64,000 bases of DNA from Dysosmobacter sp. (lineage in GTDB: Bacteria; Bacillota; Clostridia; Oscillospirales; Oscillospiraceae). The position numbers were made by a program, and so were the translations under genes. Location: positions 62,001 to 126,000 of the forward strand of contig JAPFEH010000046.1 of NCBI GenBank assembly GCA_026169195.1, written 5' to 3'. Shown here one piece after another: positions 24,752 to 33,339 of the stretch (the stretch's first letter is position 1; each line of letters opens with the position of its first letter). Under the pieces are notes generated by a model that saw only the letters and a list, made by a program, of their open reading frames with translations, made no database searches and was not told where the DNA came from.

Positions 24752-25549
24752 TCAGCAGTTTTCCAGTGCGCCGCTCAGATTCAGAAGGGCCTCCAGTACG
24801 CCGCCGCCTACCGCCAGAGCTTTATCACTGGCACAGCTGCAGTGGGCGGCATCACAGCGGGGATCGATGTCGCCGGCTTTCATGTTTTTGTGAACCGGAG
24901 TTCCGTCTGCAAGAATTCCGCGCAGGATTCCGTCCAGTGTACAGACCATGGGGACGCCATTGACATCGGCGGCGATGTCTCCCTGCCGAACCTGTGTTCC
25001 GATTTCCAGTTTTTGGTGGAAAATCCCGTCGGCAGGGGCGCGCAGCACCCGTTCGCCGGAAAAACCGCCGATAAGACCGGGAATGCCGGTATTCGGCAAG
25101 GCAGCCCCATGGTAGAGGACTCTGCCCAGATAATGGCCCCGCATGGTTTCTACGACCGCGTGGCAGTCGGAACCGGCGGAGAATCCGGGACCGACGCCGA
25201 TGACCACCGGTGCGTCCGTGATGCGGGTCCCCAGATTTTCTTTTGCCAAAATGGCATCTACGACACCGTCAGGACGCAGGGTGTGCAGACATGCGCCCTC
25301 CGGATCGGCCAATACGGGAATGCAGCCTTCCGCCAACACATTCAGCGCCTGCTCCGGCGTTTGGGCGTATTTGGCGGTCACATCCTCCACGGTTGCTTCC
25401 CCGTGCACAATGGCTTGGGAAAAACAGACCGTTCTGCGGATGGCGGTAGGCTTGGGGAGATCGGTCATGACGACCTGCATCCGGGCACGATGCAGCCGCA
25501 GAGCGATTCCGGTGGCGATGTCACCGGCGCCTCGAATCACAATCAGCAT
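24752..25549 (-). CDS. yqeB: Selenium-dependent molybdenum hydroxylase system protein YqeB
   Basis: The 265-residue protein has an N-terminal Rossmann-like start (VIRGAGDIATGIALRLHRARMQVVMTDLP), then VIGVGPGFSAGSDCHAVVETMRGHYLGRV and a biotin/lipoyl-like beta barrel (RVLRAPADGIFHQKLEIGTQVRQGD). This matches the YqeB/EF2563 family (TIGR03309) of uncharacterised proteins tied to selenium-containing xanthine dehydrogenase-type enzymes. It may process or deliver the labile selenium ligand (inference). The ATG lies within the end of yqeC (7-bp overlap), so they are coupled. Confidence 0.9.
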   Translation of the reverse strand: MLIVIRGAGDIATGIALRLHRARMQVVMTDLPKPTAIRRTVCFSQAIVHGEATVEDVTAKYAQTPEQALNVLAEGCIPVLADPEGACLHTLRPDGVVDAILAKENLGTRITDAPVVIGVGPGFSAGSDCHAVVETMRGHYLGRVLYHGAALPNTGIPGLIGGFSGERVLRAPADGIFHQKLEIGTQVRQGDIAADVNGVPMVCTLDGILRGILADGTPVHKNMKAGDIDPRCDAAHCSCASDKALAVGGGVLEALLNLSGALENC

Positions 25550-26208
25550 ATCCAATATGTTCCTTTCTGTAAACTTCCAGCCACGACCGGCGTTTCCAAC
25601 AGGGAGGCGAAATGCTTTGCAGAATGGAAATGGCACGGGCTGTCGATCTGATTGAGAAAAACGCGGTCATGCAGGGCCTCGGTCCGCAAAACTGCGGCCT
25701 CCCGCTCCGGAGTGACGGGGTCTGAAAAGGCTGCATTTGCCAGCGCGGCATACCGTTCCGGCCGGTGAGCGGCGTCTTGGATGGCTTGCCCGAATCCGGA
25801 GGCCCCCACCACACAAATGGTCTGCCGGGCAGCGGGCGGGATCACCGGTTCGTGAGGCGCATGGGCTTTCATGGGGCGGCCTGCCGAACCGTCCGCTTCC
25901 ACCAGAACATAGTCGAACCATTCTGCAAGGAGCGGCAAGGGCAGCGGCGGAGACGTCAGCTTCCCGCCTGCATCGGGCACCGGCTGTCCGGCACACAGCA
26001 GGCGGCACTGCTGCCGCAGCTGTTCCAGCGCTTCCGCGCTTTCCGCGCATGGAATTCCGGTAAACGGGAAAAATTTAGTTGTTGTACAAAGCAGGACCCG
26101 ATGGTCCTGTGCCAGTTCTTCTCCCAGTGTCCGCAGCAGTGTTGTCTTTCCGCCGCCGCCAATGACCGCTGTGATTCCCGGGCGGATCTCCAGCAATTCT
26201 GCCAGCAT
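25543..26208 (-). CDS. yqeC: Selenium-dependent hydroxylase accessory protein YqeC
   Basis: The 221-residue P-loop protein carries GGGGKTT (about residues 15-21), then TTTKFFP, DYVLVEADGSAGRPMKAHAPHEPVIP (the family's highly conserved metal/nucleotide segment) and VVGASGFG. This is the YqeC family (TIGR03172). Its ATPase/GTPase-like fold suggests energy-dependent cofactor insertion, but the reaction is unknown. ATG 26208 follows AAGGAG. It is the first gene of the selenium transcript running yqeC-yqeB-GNAT-selD-yedF-aminotransferase-DUF3343-DUF6472-Nudix. Confidence 0.9.
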   Translation of the reverse strand: MLAELLEIRPGITAVIGGGGKTTLLRTLGEELAQDHRVLLCTTTKFFPFTGIPCAESAEALEQLRQQCRLLCAGQPVPDAGGKLTSPPLPLPLLAEWFDYVLVEADGSAGRPMKAHAPHEPVIPPAARQTICVVGASGFGQAIQDAAHRPERYAALANAAFSDPVTPEREAAVLRTEALHDRVFLNQIDSPCHFHSAKHFASLLETPVVAGSLQKGTYWIC

Positions 26209-26370
26209 GGTCTGCGCACTCCTTTCGTTGTCTTTTTCATAGAATAACACCGGAGGCTTGAGCCGTCAAGACTTGCCGGCTGAAAGGCCGCTGTTCCCAA
26301 TTCCGACAGCTGCAGGGTTTTACATATCCGGCTGCGGAGAAGATCTGCCCCGATTTTTTTTAAAAATGAC

Positions 26371-26399
26371 TTGAAATAAAAAACGAAAGCGTGTAATAT
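26371..26399 (+). promoter_or_regulatory. Promoter of the hemolysin III gene
   Basis: TTGAAA and TAATAT are 17 bases apart, in an AT-rich stretch 54 bases before the ATG at 26453. Confidence 0.65.
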
Positions 26400-26452
26400 A
26401 ATATTAAAAACCATATTATGAAATATAGAGATTCCGACAAGGAGACTGCGTA

Positions 26453-27157
26453 ATGGAAGCTGTTCAGACAAGAAGAAAAGAATGCCGCGCCAGAGCACGG
26501 TCCATCCGGCGGGCGCAGATGCGGCTGAGGAATGAACCGCCTGTATTGACGCTGGGGGAGGAGATCTTTAACGCTGTCAGCCATGGGCTGGGGGCATTGC
26601 TGGCAGTGGCGGCCATGGTATTGCTGCTGGTGCGGTCCCGCACAGGGCTGGAGATCATGGCTTCGTGCTTTTACGGGATCAGCATGGTGCTGATGATGTG
26701 CATGAGCGGCCTTTACCACGCCTTGCCGAGCGGTTCTTCCGCCAAGCGCGTGTGCAGGCGGTTTGACTATACCTCGATTTATCTGCTGATCGGCGGGACC
26801 TTTGCACCGATTTTTCTGATCTATCTGGGCGGAGTTCCGGGCGTGGTGCTGTTTTGCCTGCAATGGGCTGTGATTCTGACCGGTGTGAGCCTGATCGTTG
26901 TATTCGGTCCGGGCCGCTGGCGTCCGCTGCATTTTACCCTGTATTTTCTGCTGGGCTGGAGCGGCCTGCTGTTTCTGCCGACCTTCTATCAGCATAACCG
27001 GATTCTGCTGTGGTTTATTTTGGCAGGCGGCTTGGTATACACGCTGGGAATGATCCCGTTTGCCCGCAACCGGAAATGGGACCACTGTATTTGGCACTTG
27101 TTTGTACTGGCTGCGGCCGCTCTGCATTGGATCGGCATTTTTACGCAGCTTTATTAA
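26453..27157 (+). CDS. Hemolysin III / TrhA-type (PAQR) membrane protein
   Basis: The 234-residue protein has seven hydrophobic segments and the PAQR/HlyIII residues: EEIFNAVSHGLGALLA (E and SHG), MSGLYHALP (S-x3-H), RRFDYTSIYLLIGGTFAPI (D) and the final H-x3-W-HLFVL-type pair. These His/Asp/Ser residues coordinate zinc in the family. Function in bacteria is membrane-fluidity control or unknown; the hemolysin name is historical. ATG follows AAGGAGA at 7 bases. The extended N terminus (about 35 residues, strongly basic) is unusual. Confidence 0.88.
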   Translation: MEAVQTRRKECRARARSIRRAQMRLRNEPPVLTLGEEIFNAVSHGLGALLAVAAMVLLLVRSRTGLEIMASCFYGISMVLMMCMSGLYHALPSGSSAKRVCRRFDYTSIYLLIGGTFAPIFLIYLGGVPGVVLFCLQWAVILTGVSLIVVFGPGRWRPLHFTLYFLLGWSGLLFLPTFYQHNRILLWFILAGGLVYTLGMIPFARNRKWDHCIWHLFVLAAAALHWIGIFTQLY

Positions 27158-27170
27158 GGAGCGTTCAAAC

Positions 27171-27206
27171 AAAAAAGGCGGCTGTTGCAGAACAGCCGCC
27201 TTTTTT
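27171..27206. terminator. Bidirectional terminator between hemolysin III gene and upp
   Basis: A perfect 16-bp stem with a 4-base loop has A-runs and T-runs on either side (AAAAAAGGCGGC and complement), so it can terminate both converging genes. Confidence 0.9.
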
Positions 27207-27237
27207 CAGAATGGGTTCTCGCATCAGGAGAGAACGG

Positions 27238-27870
27238 TTATTTTGTACCGAAGATCCGGTCGCCGGCGTCGCCGAGTCCCGGAACGATATAACCGTTTTC
27301 GTTCAGATGATCGTCCACAGCGCCGCAGTAGATGTTGACGTCAGGATGAGAGGTCTGGATGCGTTCGATGCCTTCGGGAGCCGCCAGCAGCACCATCAGT
27401 TTGATGTTGGTGCAGCCGCGCTTTTTCATTTCCGTAATGGCGGCTTCCGCGCTGCCGCCGGTTGCCAGCATGGGGTCCACGATCAAAATGTCCCGCTCGG
27501 CAATGTCCTTGGGCATTTTGCAGAAATATACGTGCGGCTCCAGCGTTTCCTCATCCCGGAACATCCCGATGTGGCCGACGCGGGCGCCGGGGACCATTTG
27601 CAGCACGCCGTCCACCAGACCGAGGCCTGCCCGCAGAATGGGGACGACGGCAAACTTTTTGCCCTTCAAGGTGGGAGCAGTGGTGGTGCAGATGGGGGTT
27701 TCCACTTCCTTGGTCGTCAGGGGCAGATCCCGGGTGGCCTCATAGGTGATCAGCATGCCGATCTCAGAGACGATCTCCCGGAAGTCCTTGACGCTGGTGT
27801 TTTTATCCCGCAGGATGGTCATTTTGTGCGCCACCAGAGGATGGTCCATAACATGTACTTTTCCGCTCAT
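27238..27870 (-). CDS. upp: Uracil phosphoribosyltransferase
   Basis: Upp salvages uracil to UMP with PRPP. The 210-residue protein has the family's [18 protein letters not shown] start, the [12 protein letters not shown] substrate segment and the PRPP loop [14 protein letters not shown], ending with [13 protein letters not shown]. Length equals the usual 208-210 residues. It is the last gene after tsaE and tsaB on the minus strand, 43 bp from tsaB, and ends at the bidirectional terminator. Confidence 0.98.
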   Translation of the reverse strand: MSGKVHVMDHPLVAHKMTILRDKNTSVKDFREIVSEIGMLITYEATRDLPLTTKEVETPICTTTAPTLKGKKFAVVPILRAGLGLVDGVLQMVPGARVGHIGMFRDEETLEPHVYFCKMPKDIAERDILIVDPMLATGGSAEAAITEMKKRGCTNIKLMVLLAAPEGIERIQTSHPDVNIYCGAVDDHLNENGYIVPGLGDAGDRIFGTK

Positions 27871-27913
27871 AATTGTTTCTCCTTTGTATGGTATGTGGAA
27901 TTAAATAAAAAGA

Positions 27914-28624
27914 TCAACAGGATGAAAGACCGGAGGGGGGCTGCCGCAGGCGGTCTGCCTGAGCAGGACGGAGGTACACCGGCTCCAGTGCCTGCGCACT
28001 GACCAGTCCGCCCGCTGCCGCGAGAGACTCGGCTTCCAAGGCTACGCTCATGGCGTTTTGTATCCGCAGATGGGGCGGAGCCAGACGGCAGGAAATGCCG
28101 GCATCCGTCAAAAAGCGGTGGCACAATCCGGCGCCGTCGCCCACCACCAGCTTGCGGCGGGGATCGCCCCGCAGCTCTTCAGCCAGTTCTTCCAGAGAAA
28201 CGGCCCGATCAGGGGTTTGCCGGACAAGGCAGCCGTCCGCTGCATCAAAAAGGGCGTTGTAGATCTGTTGACGGCGGGCATCCATAGCGCAGATCACAAG
28301 GCCGTCAAAAAACGAGACGTTCCGGGCCATGGCAGCCAGCGTGGAGACCCCTGCAACCGGTTTTTCCAGTGCAAAGGCAAGCCCCTTGGCGGCGGAGACA
28401 CCGATCCGGATTCCGGTAAAGGAGCCCGGGCCGGCGGCTACGGCAATGGCGTCCAGATCCTTGGCGGCAAGGCCGGTGTTTTTTAAGATGTGTTCCACAA
28501 TGGGCATCAGTGTACGGCTGTGGGTCAGTCCGGTATCCTGATATCCGGCGCAGAGGATTCTGCCGTCCTCGGAGACGGCAGCGGAAACCGCTTTGGCAGA
28601 GGTCTCCAGAGCCAGTATTTTCAT
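27914..28624 (-). CDS. tsaB: tRNA t6A biosynthesis protein TsaB
   Basis: TsaB is a scaffold partner of TsaD in formation of N6-threonylcarbamoyladenosine at tRNA position 37. The 236-residue ASKHA-fold protein begins ILALETSAKAVSAAV, has GLTHSRTLMP, and AGPGSFTGIRIGVSAAKGLAF, the diagnostic loop. The C-terminal tail ends with PVYLRP. ATG overlaps the tsaE stop (ATGA). TsaD is not in the window. Confidence 0.95.
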   Translation of the reverse strand: MKILALETSAKAVSAAVSEDGRILCAGYQDTGLTHSRTLMPIVEHILKNTGLAAKDLDAIAVAAGPGSFTGIRIGVSAAKGLAFALEKPVAGVSTLAAMARNVSFFDGLVICAMDARRQQIYNALFDAADGCLVRQTPDRAVSLEELAEELRGDPRRKLVVGDGAGLCHRFLTDAGISCRLAPPHLRIQNAMSVALEAESLAAAGGLVSAQALEPVYLRPAQADRLRQPPSGLSSC

Positions 28625-29052
28625 GGAAGTTCGACTCCTTCAATGGTAATGGTACGCCATAGATCATGGTCTCCGCAGCGGGAGATGGTGACAAAAATGG
28701 TGCCGGCAGGCATGGCGCCGTCTACCTGTTCGCTCCACTCCACGGCGCAGATACCGCCCCGATCCAGATAATCCTCCCAGCCGATGTCGAACAGGGCGTT
28801 TGCATCCGCAAGGCGGTACATATCAAAATGGAAGAGGGGCAGACGACCGCCTTCATACTCGTTGACAATGGTAAATGTGGGACTGGTGACCCGTCCGGGA
28901 TACCCCAGACCTTTGGCAAGCCCTCTTGTAAAAGCGGTTTTGCCCATACCGAGGCCGCCCTGATATGCCACTACAGAGCCGGGCGACAGCACGGCGGAGA
29001 GGCGCTGCCCAAGCATCTCGGTTTCCTGTTCGTTATGGGAAAGATATTCCAC
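28621..29052 (-). CDS. tsaE: tRNA t6A biosynthesis ATPase TsaE
   Basis: The 143-residue P-loop ATPase has GGLGMGKTAFTRGLAKGL (Walker A), then VTSPTFTIVNEYEGGRLPLFHFDMYRL, the family's SPTFTLV segment, and AVEWSEQVDGAMP near the end. TsaE resets the TsaBD complex during t6A synthesis. GTG 29052 is chosen since AGGAGG lies 9 bases before it; the upstream TTG lacks one. It is translated together with tsaB and transcribed divergently from rodA. Confidence 0.94.
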   Translation of the reverse strand: MEYLSHNEQETEMLGQRLSAVLSPGSVVAYQGGLGMGKTAFTRGLAKGLGYPGRVTSPTFTIVNEYEGGRLPLFHFDMYRLADANALFDIGWEDYLDRGGICAVEWSEQVDGAMPAGTIFVTISRCGDHDLWRTITIEGVELP

Positions 29053-29156
29053 AGCGGGAGCCCTCCTGTTTTCAAGCAAAACTTTGCGGTATCGGACGAC
29101 ATCGCATCAAGCGCCGGTTTGGCGCAAATATCCAGCCGCCCGCAGGCGCTGAGAAC

Positions 29157-29185
29157 AGTATATCATAGTTTGAACGGAGTGTAAA
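29157..29185 (-). promoter_or_regulatory. Promoter of tsaE-tsaB-upp
   Basis: Minus-strand TTTACA and TATACT are 17 bases apart; its -35 lies 16 bases from that of the divergent rodA promoter. Confidence 0.65.
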
Positions 29186-29201
29186 AACAATTTTACTGCC
29201 G

Positions 29202-29230
29202 TTTACACATCTTTTTTTGTGTGGTATACT
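29202..29230 (+). promoter_or_regulatory. Promoter of rodA
   Basis: TTTACA and TATACT are 17 bases apart, ending 42 bases before the ATG at 29272. It mirrors the divergent promoter with identical hexamers. Confidence 0.7.
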
Positions 29231-29271
29231 TGATAAGCTGAAATTTTAGCCATTTGAGGAGAGAATGACCC

Positions 29272-30465
29272 ATGCTGAACCGATTAAAAGGCACTCTGGC
29301 GGACTTTTTCCAGCAGGCCGATCTGATGCTGCTGTCGCTTTGCTGCGCTGCCACCATATTCGGCATGGTGCTGATCGCCAGTGCCACCCATTACATGGGG
29401 GCGGCCAAGATGCTTCGTTATGTGGGCGTTCAGGGCGTGGCCATGTGTCTTGGGATCTGCGCCTATATTTTTATTTCCATGGTTGATCTGGAGATCGTCA
29501 TGAAAAAATGGAAATGGCTGGCTATCTTTAATGTGGTGTTCATTGGCCTGCTGAGGACGCCGCTCGGTCGGGGAAAAGGAGGAAATCTGGCTTGGCTGAA
29601 GTTCCCGGGGATCCCGTTTCAGATCGGGCCGGCCGAGGTCGTGAAGATCACTTTTGTTCTGCTGCTGGCCAAGCAGATCGCGTGGCTGCGGGAGGAAAAA
29701 CGGGATCTGCGGTCGTTCCGTTCCGCTTCTCTGGTGGCAGGGCATACACTGGCGCTGATGGGCTGGTATGTATTGATCTCCAGTGACATGGGCAATGCGC
29801 TGACCTTCTTTTTCATCTTTGTCGCCATGGCGTTTGCGGCAGGGTTTGCCCTGCGGTGGTTCGTGCTGCTGTTTTCCGCTATGGGGGGACTGATCGGCGG
29901 CGCGCTGCTGCTGGATCAGGTGCCTGCGTCCATGAACCATATGCTGGAGCGGCTCAAGGTGCTTTTTGACCACAGCTATGACAGTCTGGGTGTGGGGTGG
30001 CAGCAAAGCCGCAGCCTGCTGGCAATCGGCTCCGGGGGACTGTTCGGTCAAGGCTATATGAACGGGACGCAGACGCAGAGCAGCTTTCCCCAGTCGCTGC
30101 CGGAGCGGTGGACAGACCTGATTTTTGCCGTTTGCGGAGAGGAACTGGGCTTGGTGGGAAGCTTGGCTGTGATTTTGCTGCTGGCCGCCATCATTGCCCG
30201 TGTGCTGCTGGTGGCCCGGAACGCGGAGACCAATTTCCACTGCTATGTCTGTGTGGGTGTGGCGGCAATGCTGATGTATCAGACCATCATCAACATCGGA
30301 ATGTGCCTGTTTGTGATGCCCACGATTGGCGTTACGCTGCCCTTTTTCAGCTATGGAGGCTCCTCTCTTCTGACCATGTTTGCCGCCATGGGGGTGGTCT
30401 CCGGTATCAAAAAACGCTCTCCGGTCATGCGGAGACCGGGACGGCCGATCCGCAATGCGCTGTAA
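29272..30465 (+). CDS. rodA: Rod-shape-determining protein RodA (SEDS family)
   Basis: SEDS proteins are peptidoglycan glycosyltransferases that polymerise lipid II with a class B PBP during elongation. The 397-residue protein has about ten membrane segments and the family motifs NLAWLKFPGIPFQIGPAEVVKI, SSDMGNALTFFF, SLPERWTDLIFAVCGEELG and the final PTIGVTLPFFSYGGSSLL. It is shorter than most FtsW and lacks a division-cluster context, so RodA is preferred. TGAGGAGAG is the ribosome site. Confidence 0.92.
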   Translation: MLNRLKGTLADFFQQADLMLLSLCCAATIFGMVLIASATHYMGAAKMLRYVGVQGVAMCLGICAYIFISMVDLEIVMKKWKWLAIFNVVFIGLLRTPLGRGKGGNLAWLKFPGIPFQIGPAEVVKITFVLLLAKQIAWLREEKRDLRSFRSASLVAGHTLALMGWYVLISSDMGNALTFFFIFVAMAFAAGFALRWFVLLFSAMGGLIGGALLLDQVPASMNHMLERLKVLFDHSYDSLGVGWQQSRSLLAIGSGGLFGQGYMNGTQTQSSFPQSLPERWTDLIFAVCGEELGLVGSLAVILLLAAIIARVLLVARNAETNFHCYVCVGVAAMLMYQTIINIGMCLFVMPTIGVTLPFFSYGGSSLLTMFAAMGVVSGIKKRSPVMRRPGRPIRNAL

Positions 30466-30478
30466 AACCGATGAATGA

Positions 30479-30517
30479 AAAAACCGGCAAAAAGCCTTTG
30501 TGCTTTTTGCCGGTTTT
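30479..30517 (+). terminator. Terminator of rodA
   Basis: A 15-bp stem (arms 30481-30495 and 30502-30516) is followed by T residues. Confidence 0.85.
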
Positions 30518-30581
30518 GCATAATCCGGAGAGAAAGGAAAAGAATAGTCCTGTAATTTCTACGATACAGGAGGGTATTGCC

Positions 30582-31568
30582 TTGAAACAATCATCCGTAA
30601 CACGCGGTACGGCATTGGCGCTAGCGGCGGCGGTGTTGCTGGGTACCGGCGCGTCGGCTTTTTTTCAGAAACAGCAGACTGTGGAAGAACCGGAGGAGGG
30701 AGCGCCGCTGGTTCGGGATCTGGAGATCACCACTTATCGGGAGATCCCCTGCGAAAGCCGGTTTCAGGCCAGTGACAGCGAGGGGGATGACCTGACATTT
30801 TCCATTCTGCGGGAGCCGAAAAAGGGAAGCGTTGTCATCGACGGTGTGAATTTCACCTATACGCCCGATCAAGGGAAAACCGGCGGAGACAGCTTCACCT
30901 ATACGGCTGCGGACAGTGCCGGGCACGTTTCGCAGCCTGCTACCGTGACCGTCACCATTGATAAGATCCGTTCGGGCGTCACCTATGCCGATACCGGAGC
31001 GTGTAAGGCAGCGGCGGCAGCCCAACGGCTGGCAGAGGAGGGCGTGTTCACCGGTGTCAGGATCGGGGAACAGTATTACTTTGAGCCGGAACGTCAGGTT
31101 TCCCGCGGAGAGTTTCTGGCAATGGTGCTGGAAGCCTGCGGCCGGGAAACGACGGAGGTCACCATAACGGGGTTCTGCGATGACGAGGCCATTCCCGCTT
31201 GGGCCAAATCGTATGCCGCTGCCGGTGTAGCAGACGGCATCGTGCGGGGAAAGGCAACCGCGGACGGGGCGGCGTTTCGGGCAGAAGATCCGGTTACGTT
31301 CAATGAAGCTGCCACTGTGCTGGACAGGGTACTGGATCTCAACGATGTGGATCTGGATGTATGGTACGGGGATCGAACAGCGGTGCCCTCATGGGCTGCG
31401 CAGGCAGTTGGCAACATGGAGGCGGTCCAAGTGTTGGCGGCGGGAAGCTTCGGCAGTGCGGATATGTGCCGGCAGGTGTCCCGGGCGGATGCGGCGAATA
31501 TGCTCTGCGCCGTCATGACGCTGCTGGAGCGTGAAGACTCCGGCGGCGGAAACGGGCTGTTTTCCTGA
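30582..31568 (+). CDS. Secreted cadherin/Ig-like and SLH-domain surface protein
   Basis: The 328-residue protein starts at TTG 30582 after AGGAGG and has a signal-like N terminus (basic start, ALALAAAVLLGTGASA) followed by a cadherin-like Ig domain (about residues 35-125: SDSEGDDLTFSILREPKKGSV, then FTYTPDQGKTGGDSFTYTAADSAG, and VTVTI). The C-terminal part (about 135-320) holds SLH-type units with RGEFLAMVLEACG, WAKSYAAAGVADGIV and ADAANMLCAVM. SLH domains anchor to secondary wall polymers, so a cell-wall-bound role is likely. It sits between strong terminators and is transcribed alone. Confidence 0.82.
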   Translation: MKQSSVTRGTALALAAAVLLGTGASAFFQKQQTVEEPEEGAPLVRDLEITTYREIPCESRFQASDSEGDDLTFSILREPKKGSVVIDGVNFTYTPDQGKTGGDSFTYTAADSAGHVSQPATVTVTIDKIRSGVTYADTGACKAAAAAQRLAEEGVFTGVRIGEQYYFEPERQVSRGEFLAMVLEACGRETTEVTITGFCDDEAIPAWAKSYAAAGVADGIVRGKATADGAAFRAEDPVTFNEAATVLDRVLDLNDVDLDVWYGDRTAVPSWAAQAVGNMEAVQVLAAGSFGSADMCRQVSRADAANMLCAVMTLLEREDSGGGNGLFS

Positions 31569-31620
31569 CGGAACGCTGTCCTCGTAAGGCGGAAAAAGTC
31601 GGGCTTCTTGTGAAAGCAGG

Positions 31621-31659
31621 CAGCGGGAAACAGGCGATTTGCCTGTTTCCCGCTGTTTT
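31621..31659 (+). terminator. Terminator of the SLH-protein gene
   Basis: A 15-bp stem (arms 31621-31635 and 31641-31655) with a 5-base loop is followed by a short T-run. It also lies just past the converging lipoprotein gene stop. Confidence 0.75.
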
Positions 31660-31669
31660 GGGGTGCGGG

Positions 31670-32971
31670 TCATGCCACGGCTGCCAGCAGAACGGACTGC
31701 TGTTCCGGATAAAATTCCTCCAGAGCGGATTGGAATGTCTTGGGGTCAGATGCCTGCTGGCGCTTCAGCTGTTCGCCGATGAATTCCGCATACCGGCCGT
31801 AGGAGGTAAGATAGAACGCCATCATGCTCCGGTCCCGCTCCGCCTGTTCGTCCCCGACAGCAACCGCCTCCAGAGCCGATTGAAGCGGCGGCCACCAGTC
31901 CGAGCCGTACTGTGTCCGGCCCAGCACGCCCCATGTATCGGGCCGGAAGGCGGACAGCAGCTCCAGCAGCGCCCCGTCCTCTACGGTGCGGTCATTCAGC
32001 AGAGCAGGGATCACCTCCGCCAGCTTTTGGTTGGTTTCAAAATAATCTGTATCCGGCGCGTCACAGATCTGATAGGCGGCGTCTTCTGTGCAGGGGCGTC
32101 CGTACCAGCCTTCCTGTTCCACAAAATCCTTGGCTGCCCCCAGCGGCGTCAGCAGCTCCGGCCGTTGTCCGGCGTCACACTCCGCCTGCCGGGCGGCATA
32201 AACCTCCGCCGCAGGCAGGTCTCCCGATGGGAAGATGGGATAAGGGGTTCCGTACAGATCATAGAACCGCTCGACACACCAGATTCCACCGTCTCCCTGC
32301 TTTGCCGGCTGGGAAAGGACCAGAGTATCAAATTCCCGCTTGGAACCGTCGAAGCCGTAGTAGGGGTAGTATTGAATGTAGACATGGCTGCCGTCATAGG
32401 TAAAGGGACGGGAGAAAAAAGCGCTGTCGCTGTACGGCGTCAGTCCGTTGCGCTCTGTGAAGTCTGCGCAGACCTGATCGCCCAGTGCCTGAAGGCTCTC
32501 CCACTGCTTCCAGTCCGCACTTTCTATGTCGATGCGGTCCTCTTCACGGAAAAACCGCACGTCAGTCGGCGTGATTTTGGCGTAATAGCGGGTGCCGTCA
32601 GTGGCAAAGGGGGTGGTGCCGCCGATTTGGGATTGAAGGTTTCTCTCCAGCGCAGTTTGGTCCAGAACGGAGATGCCGAAGAGAAATCCAAAGCCTTCTC
32701 TGCTGCCGAGGACCTTCTCCGCCGCCTCCGCAGAGGCTTTTTCATAGACCTGCAGCAGCGGAACATGATGGGGGTCCTCCTCAACAAAGTCGGTTTCGAT
32801 CAAAAGCAGATGCTGATATGCGTCCGGAATTTCAAAGGTCAGATGATCGAGATCTGTTGGCGCTCCGGCGTTCTGCGCCGGTGACGCTGATTCATCAGAC
32901 GCTTGGAGGGTACAGCCTGCCGCCAGTGCCAGCAGTCCTGCGAAAATCAGGACGGTCAGAACTTTTTTCAT
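31670..32971 (-). CDS. Uncharacterised lipoprotein
   Basis: The 433-residue protein has a clear lipoprotein signal (MKKVLTVLIFAGLLALAAGC, Cys 20) and a short Ser/Ala-rich linker. The rest is soluble with many aromatic residues and no recognised domain: an N-terminal part with EIPDAYQHLLLIETDF and a C-terminal helical part (residues about 310-430) including SMMAFYLTSYGRYAEFIGE. It is a single gene between terminators, anchored outside the cytoplasmic membrane. Function unknown. Confidence 0.8.
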   Translation of the reverse strand: MKKVLTVLIFAGLLALAAGCTLQASDESASPAQNAGAPTDLDHLTFEIPDAYQHLLLIETDFVEEDPHHVPLLQVYEKASAEAAEKVLGSREGFGFLFGISVLDQTALERNLQSQIGGTTPFATDGTRYYAKITPTDVRFFREEDRIDIESADWKQWESLQALGDQVCADFTERNGLTPYSDSAFFSRPFTYDGSHVYIQYYPYYGFDGSKREFDTLVLSQPAKQGDGGIWCVERFYDLYGTPYPIFPSGDLPAAEVYAARQAECDAGQRPELLTPLGAAKDFVEQEGWYGRPCTEDAAYQICDAPDTDYFETNQKLAEVIPALLNDRTVEDGALLELLSAFRPDTWGVLGRTQYGSDWWPPLQSALEAVAVGDEQAERDRSMMAFYLTSYGRYAEFIGEQLKRQQASDPKTFQSALEEFYPEQQSVLLAAVA

Positions 32972-33069
32972 GGTTCACACTCCTTCCCTGTATCAATCGT
33001 TATCTTCATCATAATCACGGCGGTTTGAGATGACAACCACAAACCGCCAACAAATAGGAACAAATTGAT

Positions 33070-33112
33070 AACAGCCCTCCGGACGTTTTATAAAACGTCC
33101 GGAGGGCTGTTC
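33070..33112. terminator. Long palindrome downstream of tusA
   Basis: Nearly the whole 43 bp are self-complementary (AACAGCCCTCCGGACG and complement, closing on TTTTATAAAA). It follows the tusA stop on the minus strand. The T-run is weak, so a terminator is likely but not certain. Confidence 0.65.
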
Positions 33113-33135
33113 AGCGTGTCGAAAAAATGGTTTTG

Positions 33136-33339
33136 TTACTTTTTCAGTACCAATTTGAAATCCGGTCCATCTTCCGTGACGGATACGGCATATCCGTTGG
33201 AAGTGGCCAGCCGTGTGATATTTTCCACGGCAACTTTGGCGTCTGCCAGCACTTCCAGACTGGATGGGGCGTCCTTCTGGATCGCTTTTTGTACCATCAC
33301 CACGGGAATGGGACAGGATAAACCTCTTGTGTCAATCAT
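33136..33339 (-). CDS. TusA-like sulfur/selenium carrier protein
   Basis: The 67-residue single-domain protein has IDTRGLSCPIPVVMVQKAI, the TusA motif with the persulfide-carrying Cys in SCPIP, then the two-strand/helix core ending VTEDGPDFKLVLKK. In YedE-linked loci this type is thought to pass selenium or sulfur to the membrane transporter or from it. Its ATG overlaps the yedE stop (4-bp overlap), so they are coupled. Confidence 0.9.
   Translation of the reverse strand: MIDTRGLSCPIPVVMVQKAIQKDAPSSLEVLADAKVAVENITRLATSNGYAVSVTEDGPDFKLVLKK

Noticed and set aside
29997-30581. N-terminal extension of the SLH protein reaching into rodA
   Set aside because: It is just read-through of an open frame; the real start is TTG 30582 after AGGAGG, with a signal peptide directly following.
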